Part shown: positions 1-6,214 of the stretch, piece by piece
Numbering within the stretch: the stretch's first letter is position 1
How the letters are laid out: each line of letters opens with the position of its first letter
Assembly (NCBI GenBank): GCA_017399665.1
Contig: JAFQBR010000061.1
Location: 1-7,743 of the forward strand
Reading direction: 5' to 3'
Length of the DNA stretch: 7,743 bases
Source of the DNA: Clostridia bacterium
GTDB taxonomy: Bacteria > Bacillota_A > Clostridia > Christensenellales > Borkfalkiaceae
Made by a program: the position numbers and the translations under genes
The notes under the pieces: model-generated
The model's input: only the letters and a program-made list of their open reading frames with translations
Told to the model about the DNA's origin: nothing
Databases searched by the model: none

Positions 1-1052
1 AATTTTAAACCATCTGGAGTATGTGCATAATCGACAAATATTTTTATTGTATCATTCACCCGTTCCATTCTACCTTTAATGGTTGGCGGATTACAAAGAT
101 AAGTTGCAATATCTTTGGTTTTTGCACCTAACAAGGCGCAAGTTGTTGCTGTTGCCAAAATATTATAAAGATTAAATCGGCCTAAATAGGAATTTTCTAT
201 TTCATGCAAGCTGTCAAATAGATTTATCATAAAGTTCATTCCATTTTCATCTTCATTATAATCAATAGCGAATACGTCTGCAGGATTTTCTATTCCATAA
301 GTTATCATACCCCTTCCACGCATACAACTTATAAGCTGCCCCGTTAAATCATCAATGTTAACTACTGCCAACTTTGAATTTTTAGCTTTAAACGCACTAA
401 CTTTTGTTTTTCTATACTCATTAAAACTTTCAAAAAAGTCAAGATGCTCTGGCGTACAGTTTGTAAAAACGGTAACGTCAAACTTAAAATTTGCTTTATT
501 ATAGTAAATAGCGTGCGCAGAAAGTTCCATACATACAGCCTGCATTCCACTATTTACCATATCACTCATGGCACTATATAAAGTTGGCGTATCAGGTGTT
601 GTAAAGCCTGTTTCAAGGTGTTTATCCGCATATTCAATGCCAAAAGTGCCAATTTTTCCACAAGGAATACCGCATTTATTTAAAACAAAAGAAATAAGCT
701 CGCAAACTGTCGTTTTTCCGTTCGTTCCAACAACGGCAATTTTTCTTAATTTTTTTTGCGGACTTTTATAAAAATTATCACATGCAATGCCTATACTTTC
801 TCTTACGTTTTTAACAATAATTTGCCCTACGGAACAATTATTGACGTACTCCTCACTAATTATAACGGTCGCTCCCCTTCTAATTGCATTTTTAACGTAA
901 TTTACACCGTTTGTTCTATTCCCTTTTATGCAAAAAAAAGCCGAACCAGCTTTACAATCACTGTCTTTAATGCAAATGCTCGTTATTTCAGTATTTTCCT
1001 CTATCCCAAACGATTCGTAAATTAAATTAGCAAAAACCTCTTTTATATTCAT
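1..1052 (-). CDS. murE: UDP-N-acetylmuramyl-tripeptide synthetase (MurE), 3' end cut by window edge
   Basis: This Mur ligase adds the third amino acid of the peptidoglycan stem peptide to UDP-MurNAc-L-Ala-D-Glu in the cytoplasm, using ATP. About 350 N-terminal residues are present of the roughly 490 usual for the family. Visible motifs are the ATP-binding loop GTNGKTT (about residues 109-115), MELSAH (about 175-180, usually S-S-H), a TNCTPEHLD segment (about 197-205), the probable carbamylated lysine in EYRKTK (about K217), GRME (about 327-330) and VDYAHTPDG (about 340-348). The N-terminal DSR motif is altered. The region that separates diaminopimelate from lysine use lies outside the window, so the substrate is undetermined. 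The ATG follows the ftsI stop codon by one base, and GGTGA inside the end of ftsI can serve as ribosome binding site, so translation is probably coupled. MurF and MurC were considered; the motif set fits MurE best. Confidence 0.93.
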   Translation of the reverse strand, partial: MNIKEVFANLIYESFGIEENTEITSICIKDSDCKAGSAFFCIKGNRTNGVNYVKNAIRRGATVIISEEYVNNCSVGQIIVKNVRESIGIACDNFYKSPQKKLRKIAVVGTNGKTTVCELISFVLNKCGIPCGKIGTFGIEYADKHLETGFTTPDTPTLYSAMSDMVNSGMQAVCMELSAHAIYYNKANFKFDVTVFTNCTPEHLDFFESFNEYRKTKVSAFKAKNSKLAVVNIDDLTGQLISCMRGRGMITYGIENPADVFAIDYNEDENGMNFMINLFDSLHEIENSYLGRFNLYNILATATTCALLGAKTKDIATYLCNPPTIKGRMERVNDTIKIFVDYAHTPDGLK

Positions 1053-1053
1053 T

Positions 1054-2784
1054 TTAAATCACCGTTTTTATATTTTTAGCCTTAATTATTTCATTAAAAA
1101 TGTTTTTACATATTGGCGCAGCAACTGTTGAGCCATACTGTCCGCCAACAGGCTCGTCTATTATAACCAGCGCAAGATACTTTGGCTCAGTTGCAGGAAA
1201 AAAGCCTACAAAAGACATAATATATTTACCAACGCTGATAATACCATTCTCGTATTTTTGAGCCGTTCCCGTTTTTCCGCCAACCCTATATCCATCAATG
1301 AAAGCCTGTTTACCACTTCCGTCAGCAACTACACTTTCTAAGCATGAGGCAATATACTTAGATGAATTTTCACTTATAACTCTATCTACCGCAACAGGAT
1401 AATTTCTTATTACCGCATTACCATTACTATCATAAATTTCTTCCAGCAAATACGGTTTATAGTAAATTCCACTATTTACGGCAGATGCAACGGCGCAAGC
1501 TAATTGTATTGGTGTAACAGCTATAGTTTGTCCAAATGCAATTCTGGCAATATCGCCCTCAGTTACGGCGCTTTCCGGTATCAGCATACCTATAGCTTCG
1601 CCTTGAAAATCTATCCCCGTTGCCTTACCAAAATTAAATTTATTTATGTATTCGTACATTTTACTTTTACCAAGCGAAAGCCCAATATCTACAAATATCG
1701 GATTGCAACTATTATTTAAAGCAAGCGCTAAGTTTTCGTTTGCGTGTTTTCCGTTGTTATGCGTTGACCAACATTTAATTTTTCTACCTAATACATAACG
1801 ATATCTTGAAGAGGGAAAAACGTATTCAGGCGAAAAAGCTTTGCTATTTCCTAAATAGTATTCTTCTATATTCGCACTAGCCGTTATAACCTTAAAAGTA
1901 GATCCCGGCTCGTATGAATCAGTAATAAATCCATTTCTTCCAAGACTCATTAGGCTTTCAACATCATCCCTTGGTAATTCATTTAAGTTATACGAAGGCT
2001 TTTGAGCCATAGCAAGTATTCGACCGGTAGAAGGCTCTAAAACTATTACTTTAGCACTTTTAGGAGTATATTCTTGCATTGCAATTTGCATTTGATTTTC
2101 GCAAATTAACTGTATTTCGTAATCAATAGTCAATTTCACGTTTAAACCGTCGACTGCCGGAACATAGGTAGGATATTTTGATAAGTTAGTTCCGGTTAAA
2201 TCACTTTCATATAAAATTTCTCCGTCTGTACCCTGTAAATAGTCGTTATAGTACTTTTCGATACCGCTTTGTCCGCTTCCGTCAGAGGAAATAAATCCAA
2301 GCGTTTGACAAAGTGCGCTATCAAAAGGATAATAGCGAGAATTATCAATAGAAAAATAAACACCGCTTAAATTATATTCTTGTAGCTCATTTATTTTTTC
2401 TTTGCTTATTTGAGAAACAACGAGCACCTCCGACTTATTTGAGTTAACTTTATTTAACAGTTTTTCATAATTTAAATCAAAAAGCGAGCATAATTTTTTA
2501 CACACGTCTTCTGCGTCATCAACGCAACGCGGTCTTACGTAAACTGCATAAGTTCCTTCATCACCTGCCAAAACAACGCCGTTAATATCCGTTATATCCC
2601 CTCTTTTAGCTTTTACCGGTAATTCACGAGTCCATTGGTCAATCGCTTTTTCGCGAAGCTTGGCTCCATCTACAACCGTTACAGCAAATGTTTTACATAA
2701 AATAAGTAAAAAAAGAAAGGTTATTGCAAGTATTCCTGCAAATAACCTCTTTCGTAATTTTAATATTGAAAAATCGTTATTAAT
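1054..2784 (-). CDS. ftsI: Class B penicillin-binding protein, septal transpeptidase (FtsI/PBP2 type), probable ATT start
   Basis: This membrane-anchored transpeptidase cross-links septal peptidoglycan at the division site. Counted from the proposed start it has 576 residues. A short basic cytoplasmic tail is followed by a membrane helix at about 14-35, then the conserved RGDITDINGVVLA segment (about 61-73) that opens the dimerisation domain, then the transpeptidase domain. Its three active-site motifs are STFK (about 295-298, nucleophile S295), SCN (about 359-361) and KTGT (about 504-507). No PASTA domain follows; the protein ends about 70 residues after KTGT. The frame is open back to a TAG at 2815-2817. 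Before the TTG at 2569-2571 it holds no ATG, GTG or TTG, and starting there would remove the membrane anchor and has no ribosome binding site. GGAGGG at 2793-2798 lies 8 bases before ATT at 2782-2784, so that start was chosen. The identity is firm; the start is not. Confidence 0.9.
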   Translation of the reverse strand: MNNDFSILKLRKRLFAGILAITFLFLLILCKTFAVTVVDGAKLREKAIDQWTRELPVKAKRGDITDINGVVLAGDEGTYAVYVRPRCVDDAEDVCKKLCSLFDLNYEKLLNKVNSNKSEVLVVSQISKEKINELQEYNLSGVYFSIDNSRYYPFDSALCQTLGFISSDGSGQSGIEKYYNDYLQGTDGEILYESDLTGTNLSKYPTYVPAVDGLNVKLTIDYEIQLICENQMQIAMQEYTPKSAKVIVLEPSTGRILAMAQKPSYNLNELPRDDVESLMSLGRNGFITDSYEPGSTFKVITASANIEEYYLGNSKAFSPEYVFPSSRYRYVLGRKIKCWSTHNNGKHANENLALALNNSCNPIFVDIGLSLGKSKMYEYINKFNFGKATGIDFQGEAIGMLIPESAVTEGDIARIAFGQTIAVTPIQLACAVASAVNSGIYYKPYLLEEIYDSNGNAVIRNYPVAVDRVISENSSKYIASCLESVVADGSGKQAFIDGYRVGGKTGTAQKYENGIISVGKYIMSFVGFFPATEPKYLALVIIDEPVGGQYGSTVAAPICKNIFNEIIKAKNIKTVI

Positions 2785-2792
2785 GTTTTTTA

Positions 2793-2798
2793 CCCTCC
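2793..2798 (-). promoter_or_regulatory. ftsI ribosome binding site that decides the start
   Basis: GGAGGG on the minus strand is a near-perfect anti-16S match and is followed after TAAAAAAC (8 bases) by ATT. It points to the ATT as initiator. The only nearby ATG (2798-2800) overlaps this site, is in another frame, and has no ribosome binding site of its own upstream. Confidence 0.7.
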
Positions 2799-2818
2799 AT
2801 TTGGGGTAGTAAAACTAA

Positions 2819-3391
2819 TTAACCTTTAATCATTCCCATTTCTTCAGCGCGACGAACAATTTCTTCATCAGAGCTAACAACGTTGTATTCAGCGTGTAAA
2901 GCTTGCGTTTCTTCTTGTAAGATTTCGATACGAGCTTCCTGTTCTGTGATACTATTGTTCATGTTTCTGATAAGTCTGGTATTCATGATGATTAAACTGA
3001 AAATAGTTAAAACTACCAACGCATATACTGCGATCATAATTTTACCTTTTGTATTTATCTTATATGCTGTTTCTTCATCTTCTTCAACATTAGACTGCTC
3101 TTTATCGTTAAGATCTTCATAGATATATTTTCTATCTTTTCCAACAAACTGCATTGTCGTAGGAGAAGGATAAAGGTCCATATCGTTACGGTTGACCGTT
3201 TGTTCGCTTGCAACGTCAATCATTTGCTCGAAATCAGCAGTTGAAGTTTTTGTTTGAGTGTTTTCTCTTTGCATATAGTCTTCTCTTGCGTATGCGTTTT
3301 GTGAAACTGTCATAGCAGGATCGTAATCAACGTAATCATCAGCGTAGCGAGTTTTTGTTGTATTTTTATACTGCTTTTCGTAATTAATCAT
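2819..3391 (-). CDS. ftsL: FtsL/DivIC-type septum formation protein with long cytoplasmic N-terminus
   Basis: This is a bitopic division protein expected to join the FtsL-DivIC-FtsQ/DivIB complex that activates septal wall synthesis together with the FtsI encoded next. Of its 190 residues, about 1-115 are hydrophilic, tyrosine-rich and acidic, with no recognised domain. A single membrane helix spans about 118-137. A coiled-coil-like stretch follows (about 140-172, ITEQEARIEILQEETQAL), then the short C-terminal EEIVRRAEEMGMI typical of the FtsL/DivIC family. FtsL proteins are often near 100-120 residues, so the extra length is all cytoplasmic. The ATG at 3389-3391 has a strong GGAGAGG site upstream. 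The call rests on topology, the C-terminal motif and its position between rsmH and ftsI; the sequence itself is poorly conserved in this family. Confidence 0.8.
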   Translation of the reverse strand: MINYEKQYKNTTKTRYADDYVDYDPAMTVSQNAYAREDYMQRENTQTKTSTADFEQMIDVASEQTVNRNDMDLYPSPTTMQFVGKDRKYIYEDLNDKEQSNVEEDEETAYKINTKGKIMIAVYALVVLTIFSLIIMNTRLIRNMNNSITEQEARIEILQEETQALHAEYNVVSSDEEIVRRAEEMGMIKG

Positions 3392-3465
3392 ATTCCTCTC
3401 CTTTTTAAATTATTCGCTATTATATGACTTTAAGTCTTTATAGTGTGCATAATTAATTAAAAAAA

Positions 3466-4398
3466 TTATAATTTTTCGATAACGCGAAGCTTGGCACTTA
3501 AACTGCGTGAATTCAAATTTCTCTCCTCTTCGCTTGCTATTATCGGTTTTTTGGTGAGTATTTCCACCTTTTTGCTTCTACCGCATACGCATACGGGAAT
3601 ACTTCTATCACAAGTACAACCTGTTGCTAAATCAATAAAAGCATGTTTTATAATTCGGTCTTCAAGTGAATGGAAGGTGATAACCGCAAGCCTTCCGCCT
3701 TTGTTTAGTTTTTCCGCAATATCGTGAACGGCTTCGTCAAGGCCGGCGAGTTCTCCGTTTACTTCGATTCTTATTGCCTGGAAGGTACGTTTTGCGGGGT
3801 GTCCGTCCTTCTTGAACTTAGCAGGAATACTCCTTTCTATTATGGATACTAATTCTCCAGTTGTCGTTATAGGCTTTTTAGCCCTTTCCGCTACTATATT
3901 GCGCGCAATATTTGCAGAAAATCTTTCTTCGCCGTATAAATATAAAATGTCTTTGATTTTCTTTTCGCTATATTCGTTAACAACCTCGTATGCAGATAAA
4001 GTAGCTTCAGCATTCATTCTCATATCAAGTCTTACGTCGGTAGACATATAGGAAAAACCTCTGCTACGTTCGTCTAACTGATAACTTGAAACGCCTAAAT
4101 CAAGCAATGCTCCGTCGATTTTTTCAATTCCAAGTGAGTCCGTTATGCTTTTAAAATTTTTAAAATTATCGTGAACCAAAGTAGTTTTGCCTTCAAATTC
4201 TTTTAACCTTTCCCCTGCTACCTGTAAAGCAGTAGTATCAAGATCTGTTGCTAAAAGGCGACCACCATTTGATCTTTTTAATATCTCGTAAGAATGGCCA
4301 GAGCCACCTAAAGTTCCGTCAAAATAAAGTCCGTCACTTTTTAGGTTAAGCGCTTCCATGCACTCTTCGAGCATTACTGGAACGTGTGAGAATTTCAT
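3466..4398 (-). CDS. rsmH: 16S rRNA (cytosine-1402 N4) methyltransferase RsmH (MraW)
   Basis: RsmH uses S-adenosylmethionine to methylate N4 of C1402 in the decoding centre of the 30S subunit. The 310 residues match the normal family length. The start HVPVMLEECMEAL (about 5-17) is followed by the AdoMet-binding DGTLGGSGHS (about 27-36) and TDLD (about 51-54). LLDLGVSSYQLDERSRGFSY (about 98-117), RTFQAIRIEVNGEL (about 204-217) and VITFHSLEDRIIKHAF (about 239-254) are all hallmark stretches. The cysteine-rich CTCDRSIPVCVCG (about 261-273) is usual in Gram-positive members. The SRSLSAKLRVIEKL end is intact. The ATG lies 2 bases after the mraZ stop codon with no strong ribosome binding site, so translation is probably coupled to mraZ. 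Confidence 0.97.
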   Translation of the reverse strand: MKFSHVPVMLEECMEALNLKSDGLYFDGTLGGSGHSYEILKRSNGGRLLATDLDTTALQVAGERLKEFEGKTTLVHDNFKNFKSITDSLGIEKIDGALLDLGVSSYQLDERSRGFSYMSTDVRLDMRMNAEATLSAYEVVNEYSEKKIKDILYLYGEERFSANIARNIVAERAKKPITTTGELVSIIERSIPAKFKKDGHPAKRTFQAIRIEVNGELAGLDEAVHDIAEKLNKGGRLAVITFHSLEDRIIKHAFIDLATGCTCDRSIPVCVCGRSKKVEILTKKPIIASEEERNLNSRSLSAKLRVIEKL

Positions 4399-4400
4399 GA

Positions 4401-4832
4401 TTAGCCTTTAAGTTTCTTATTAAGAATGTCCATATTCTGGGCATGAGTTCTTTTGCTTCTCTTGCTTTCTCTTAGTTCCTTAGTCATAATTGATAATTTA
4501 TTTCCCATACCAACTGTAACTATATCTTTGTCAAGGCCGGCAAATTCAACCAAAATATCAGGTATCCTTACCCTGCCGTGCTTATCTTCGTTAACTTCAA
4601 AAACTGAAGAAGTATATTCTAAAAGAGCTTCCTGTTCGTCCTCATCGAATTCGCTGATGCTGTTTTGTAGCTTGTTAAGCTGTTCTTCAACTATTCTTAC
4701 AGGCAGAACGTTAATAACTCCGTCAAGGCCTTTTGCAAAATAAAAAGTGCTCCCTAATTCGGTTTTGAAAGGAGTTGGAATTCTTATTCTGTTGTTATCA
4801 TCTTTCTGATGTGAAAATTCACCAAAAAACAT
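4401..4832 (-). CDS. mraZ: Transcriptional regulator MraZ
   Basis: MraZ is an AbrB-like DNA-binding protein that forms ring-shaped oligomers and represses its own promoter, and hence the dcw cluster, by binding short direct repeats. The 143 residues contain two tandem SpoVT/AbrB-type domains, each with the signature D-x-x-x-R: DDNNR (about 11-15, followed by IRIP) and DKHGR (about 83-87, followed by VRIP). The beginning MFFGEFSHQKDD fits the family's usual M-F-x-G-E-x start and supports the ATG at 4830-4832. A GAGG element lies about 12 bases before the ATG, a slightly long spacing. Four 10-bp repeats overlap the promoter directly upstream, as expected for an autoregulator. The gene heads the cluster and is followed by rsmH after 2 bases. 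Confidence 0.95.
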   Translation of the reverse strand: MFFGEFSHQKDDNNRIRIPTPFKTELGSTFYFAKGLDGVINVLPVRIVEEQLNKLQNSISEFDEDEQEALLEYTSSVFEVNEDKHGRVRIPDILVEFAGLDKDIVTVGMGNKLSIMTKELRESKRSKRTHAQNMDILNKKLKG

Positions 4833-4865
4833 ATGAAAACACTACCTCGACTTTATGTTGTCTAT

Positions 4866-4894
4866 ATTGTAACACATATCTTGACCAAATGCAA
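4866..4894 (-). promoter_or_regulatory. Sigma-A-type promoter of the mraZ-dcw operon
   Basis: On the minus strand, TTGCAT (4889-4894) is followed by a 17-base spacer and TACAAT (4866-4871), which is preceded by TGT (an extended -10). The predicted transcript start is near 4859, giving a leader of about 27 bases before the mraZ ATG. The -35 hexamer lies inside the third copy of the direct repeats. Confidence 0.75.
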
Positions 4895-4918
4895 CCATTT
4901 TTGAACAATTTTGACCAA
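4879..4918 (-). promoter_or_regulatory. Putative MraZ operator: four tandem 10-bp repeats
   Basis: Read on the minus strand the units are TTGGTCAAAA (4909-4918), TTGTTCAAAA (4899-4908), ATGGTTGCAT (4889-4898) and TTGGTCAAGA (4879-4888), with the core TGGT recurring at an exact 10-base period. Known MraZ proteins bind 3-4 direct repeats with the same one-turn periodicity (TGGGN plus 5 bases in E. coli). Placement over the -35 element and spacer would let bound MraZ block RNA polymerase. The repeats are seen in the sequence; the binding role is inferred. Confidence 0.7.
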
Positions 4919-4965
4919 TTTTTTATTTTTTTATAAAAAAATTATTACCATAGCATTTTTCAGCC

Positions 4966-5670
4966 CTAAAAATACTTAAAAAAGACTTTTTTCATCCTGT
5001 ATTTACCCGAACCAACAAATTTTACCTGTAAAATTTTTGAATCACTTGTTTGCTTTGGTAAAATTTTTTGAAGCTGATAAATAACTTCATCCACTCCATC
5101 ATAAATTTCAGCTTGTGGAAAAAGCTGTTTAATTTTATCTTTTATAAAGATATAGTGGGTGCAACCTAAATATATTTTTGTTAAATTTTTGTCCTCTTTA
5201 AATATTGCACAGTCCACCCTATCTAAGTGAAAAATATTTTTTTCTATATCTGATGCAAGGTTTTCACACCCAACCACAATATGCGAACATTTGTTCGCTA
5301 ATCGACCTATAGCCCTACTTTTTGACGTTTTTTGCGTACAAAAAAATTTTACATTATTCCTCTTTTCCTTAAACATTTTTTTCACGTTTGGCCGCACGAA
5401 AAGCACCGGTATTTTTTTGTTTTTTATAAAAATTTCTCTGCCTATAACGGACATTGTATTACATGCTACAATAAGCAATTCTACCCCTTGTTTAAGGGCA
5501 TGCTCTAATGCCTTTTTACAATAACTTTTAATCAAGCTCTCTGGCTTATTTCCATAAGGAACGTGCTTGCAGTCACTTATGTAAACATAAGTGTTTGAAG
5601 GAAATTTTTTCACAATTTCTTTCATCACGGCAATCCCGCCTACACCACTGTCACATATTCCAATTTTCAT
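4966..5670 (-). CDS. murI: Glutamate racemase MurI (compact, divergent)
   Basis: Glutamate racemase interconverts L- and D-glutamate in the cytoplasm, supplying the D-glutamate that MurD adds to the peptidoglycan precursor. Both catalytic cysteines are visible: C70 in VACNTMS and C170 in LGCTHY. The N-terminal substrate motif GICDSGVGG (about 4-12) and VPYGNK (about 37-42) are also present. A T-x-x-T-x-x-S pattern (T112, T115, S118) matches the substrate-binding loop of the family, though the usual following tyrosine is replaced. At 234 residues it is shorter than the typical 255-275. The ATG at 5668-5670 has AGGAAAG 8 bases upstream. The gene is on the same strand as the dcw cluster, 133 bases before mraZ, with no convincing terminator between. 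Another Asp/Glu racemase is possible, but the motifs favour MurI. Confidence 0.88.
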   Translation of the reverse strand: MKIGICDSGVGGIAVMKEIVKKFPSNTYVYISDCKHVPYGNKPESLIKSYCKKALEHALKQGVELLIVACNTMSVIGREIFIKNKKIPVLFVRPNVKKMFKEKRNNVKFFCTQKTSKSRAIGRLANKCSHIVVGCENLASDIEKNIFHLDRVDCAIFKEDKNLTKIYLGCTHYIFIKDKIKQLFPQAEIYDGVDEVIYQLQKILPKQTSDSKILQVKFVGSGKYRMKKVFFKYF

Positions 5671-5714
5671 TATTTACACTTTCCTATTTAACAAAAAATG
5701 CAAAAAAAATTAAT

Positions 5715-5743
5715 TTTATGTTTTTTTGCTCAAAAATAGTTAA
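5715..5743 (-). promoter_or_regulatory. Possible murI promoter
   Basis: TTAACT (5738-5743), a 17-base spacer and CATAAA (5715-5720) on the minus strand are a plausible but weak pair in very AT-rich DNA. Other pairings are possible, so this is only a candidate. Confidence 0.3.
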
Positions 5744-5781
5744 AAAATTAAAAAGTTTTAAAAAAAAGTGTGTTTTTTTTC

Positions 5782-5810
5782 TTGCAATAACTTTAAAGAT
5801 ATGCTAAAAT
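5782..5810 (+). promoter_or_regulatory. Sigma-A-type promoter of rpsT
   Basis: TTGCAA (5782-5787), a 17-base spacer and TAAAAT (5805-5810), the latter preceded by TGC (extended -10), form a strong match. The predicted transcript start is near 5817, leaving a leader of about 33 bases that contains AAGGAG (5835-5840). Confidence 0.75.
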
Positions 5811-5849
5811 ATCATGTAGATAATTATGTAACTTAAGGAGATAAATAAA

Positions 5850-6116
5850 GTGCCTAACATTAAATCCGCTATTAAGCGCGTTAACGTAAACAAAAAGAAA
5901 AATGAAATTAATAAAAGTGCAAAGTCAGAAGTTAAAACAGCTTTAAAGAAATTAAATGCTCTTATCGAAGCTGGTGATGTAGCTGCTTGTGAAGCTGCTT
6001 TCAGAGAAATCTGCAGCGTTTTAGACAAAGCTGTTGCAAAAGGCATTATGCATAAAAATACTGCTGCAAACAAGAAGTCAGGTTTTGCAGTTAGAATTAA
6101 CGCTTTAAAGGCCTAA
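5850..6116 (+). CDS. rpsT: 30S ribosomal protein S20
   Basis: S20 is a small helical protein that binds 16S rRNA in the body of the 30S subunit. The 88 residues are full length for the family. The N-terminus MPNIKSAIKRVNVNKKKNEI is characteristic and highly basic, and the C-terminal GIMHKNTAANKKSG segment (about 65-78) is the conserved S20 signature. The start is GTG at 5850-5852, preceded by AAGGAG with 9 bases of spacing; no ATG fits the conserved N-terminus. Non-ATG starts are known for rpsT elsewhere (UUG in E. coli). The gene has its own promoter and a terminator directly after it, so it is probably transcribed alone. Confidence 0.97.
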   Translation: MPNIKSAIKRVNVNKKKNEINKSAKSEVKTALKKLNALIEAGDVAACEAAFREICSVLDKAVAKGIMHKNTAANKKSGFAVRINALKA

Positions 6117-6135
6117 TTAAAAAGATTAATTTTTT

Positions 6136-6169
6136 TCTTCCGCTTGCGACTTAGGCGGAAGATTTTTTT
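6136..6169 (+). terminator. Rho-independent terminator of rpsT
   Basis: TCTTCCGC (6136-6143) pairs with GCGGAAGA (6155-6162) to give an 8-bp stem with an 11-base loop, followed by seven T (6163-6169). It lies about 20 bases after the rpsT stop codon. Confidence 0.88.
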
Positions 6170-6196
6170 GTATAATTTTTTATCAAAAAATTATAC
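6170..6196. repeat. 12-bp perfect inverted repeat upstream of trxA
   Basis: GTATAATTTTTT (6170-6181) and AAAAAATTATAC (6185-6196) are exact reverse complements around a 3-base ATC centre. The dyad starts right after the rpsT terminator T-run and ends 6 bases before the trxA ribosome binding site AAGGAGG (6203-6209). TATAAT and TATACT occur within or at its edge, so it may overlap a trxA promoter or act as an operator. Chance in AT-rich DNA is also possible. Confidence 0.6.
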
Positions 6197-6214
6197 TATT
6201 TTAAGGAGGATAAT

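Noticed and set aside
362..550. Small minus-strand frame inside murE
   Set aside because: It lies in another frame of the conserved murE coding sequence, whose motifs run continuously through it.
2569..2571. TTG as the start of ftsI
   Set aside because: It would remove the membrane helix and the RGDITDING motif, both of which are encoded in the same open frame upstream, and it has no ribosome binding site.
3419..3424. TATAAT on the minus strand upstream of ftsL as an internal promoter
   Set aside because: No acceptable -35 hexamer is present at 16-18 bases and there is no extended -10; in such AT-rich DNA the hexamer alone is not evidence.
3461..3476. 16-bp perfect palindrome AAAAATTATAATTTTT at the rsmH stop codon
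   Set aside because: It is made only of A and T, overlaps the end of the coding sequence, and has no GC stem, so it is not convincing as a terminator or operator.
3580..3620. Cysteine cluster C-T-C...C-V-C in RsmH as a novel zinc-binding insertion
   Set aside because: This cysteine-rich segment is commonly seen in RsmH proteins of Gram-positive bacteria.
4924..4945. AT-only inverted repeat between murI and mraZ as a murI terminator
   Set aside because: There is no GC in the stem, and the low-complexity T and A runs explain the symmetry.
5700..5729. GCAAAAAAA and TTTTTTTGC inverted repeat in the murI leader
   Set aside because: The 9-bp stem is nearly all A-T with a 12-base loop and no following T-run; this is likely by chance in homopolymer-rich DNA.
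5804..6073. Long minus-strand open frame opposite rpsT, with hydrophobic translation
   Set aside because: It is the antisense shadow of the well-supported S20 gene; the hydrophobicity comes from reading lysine codons backwards.
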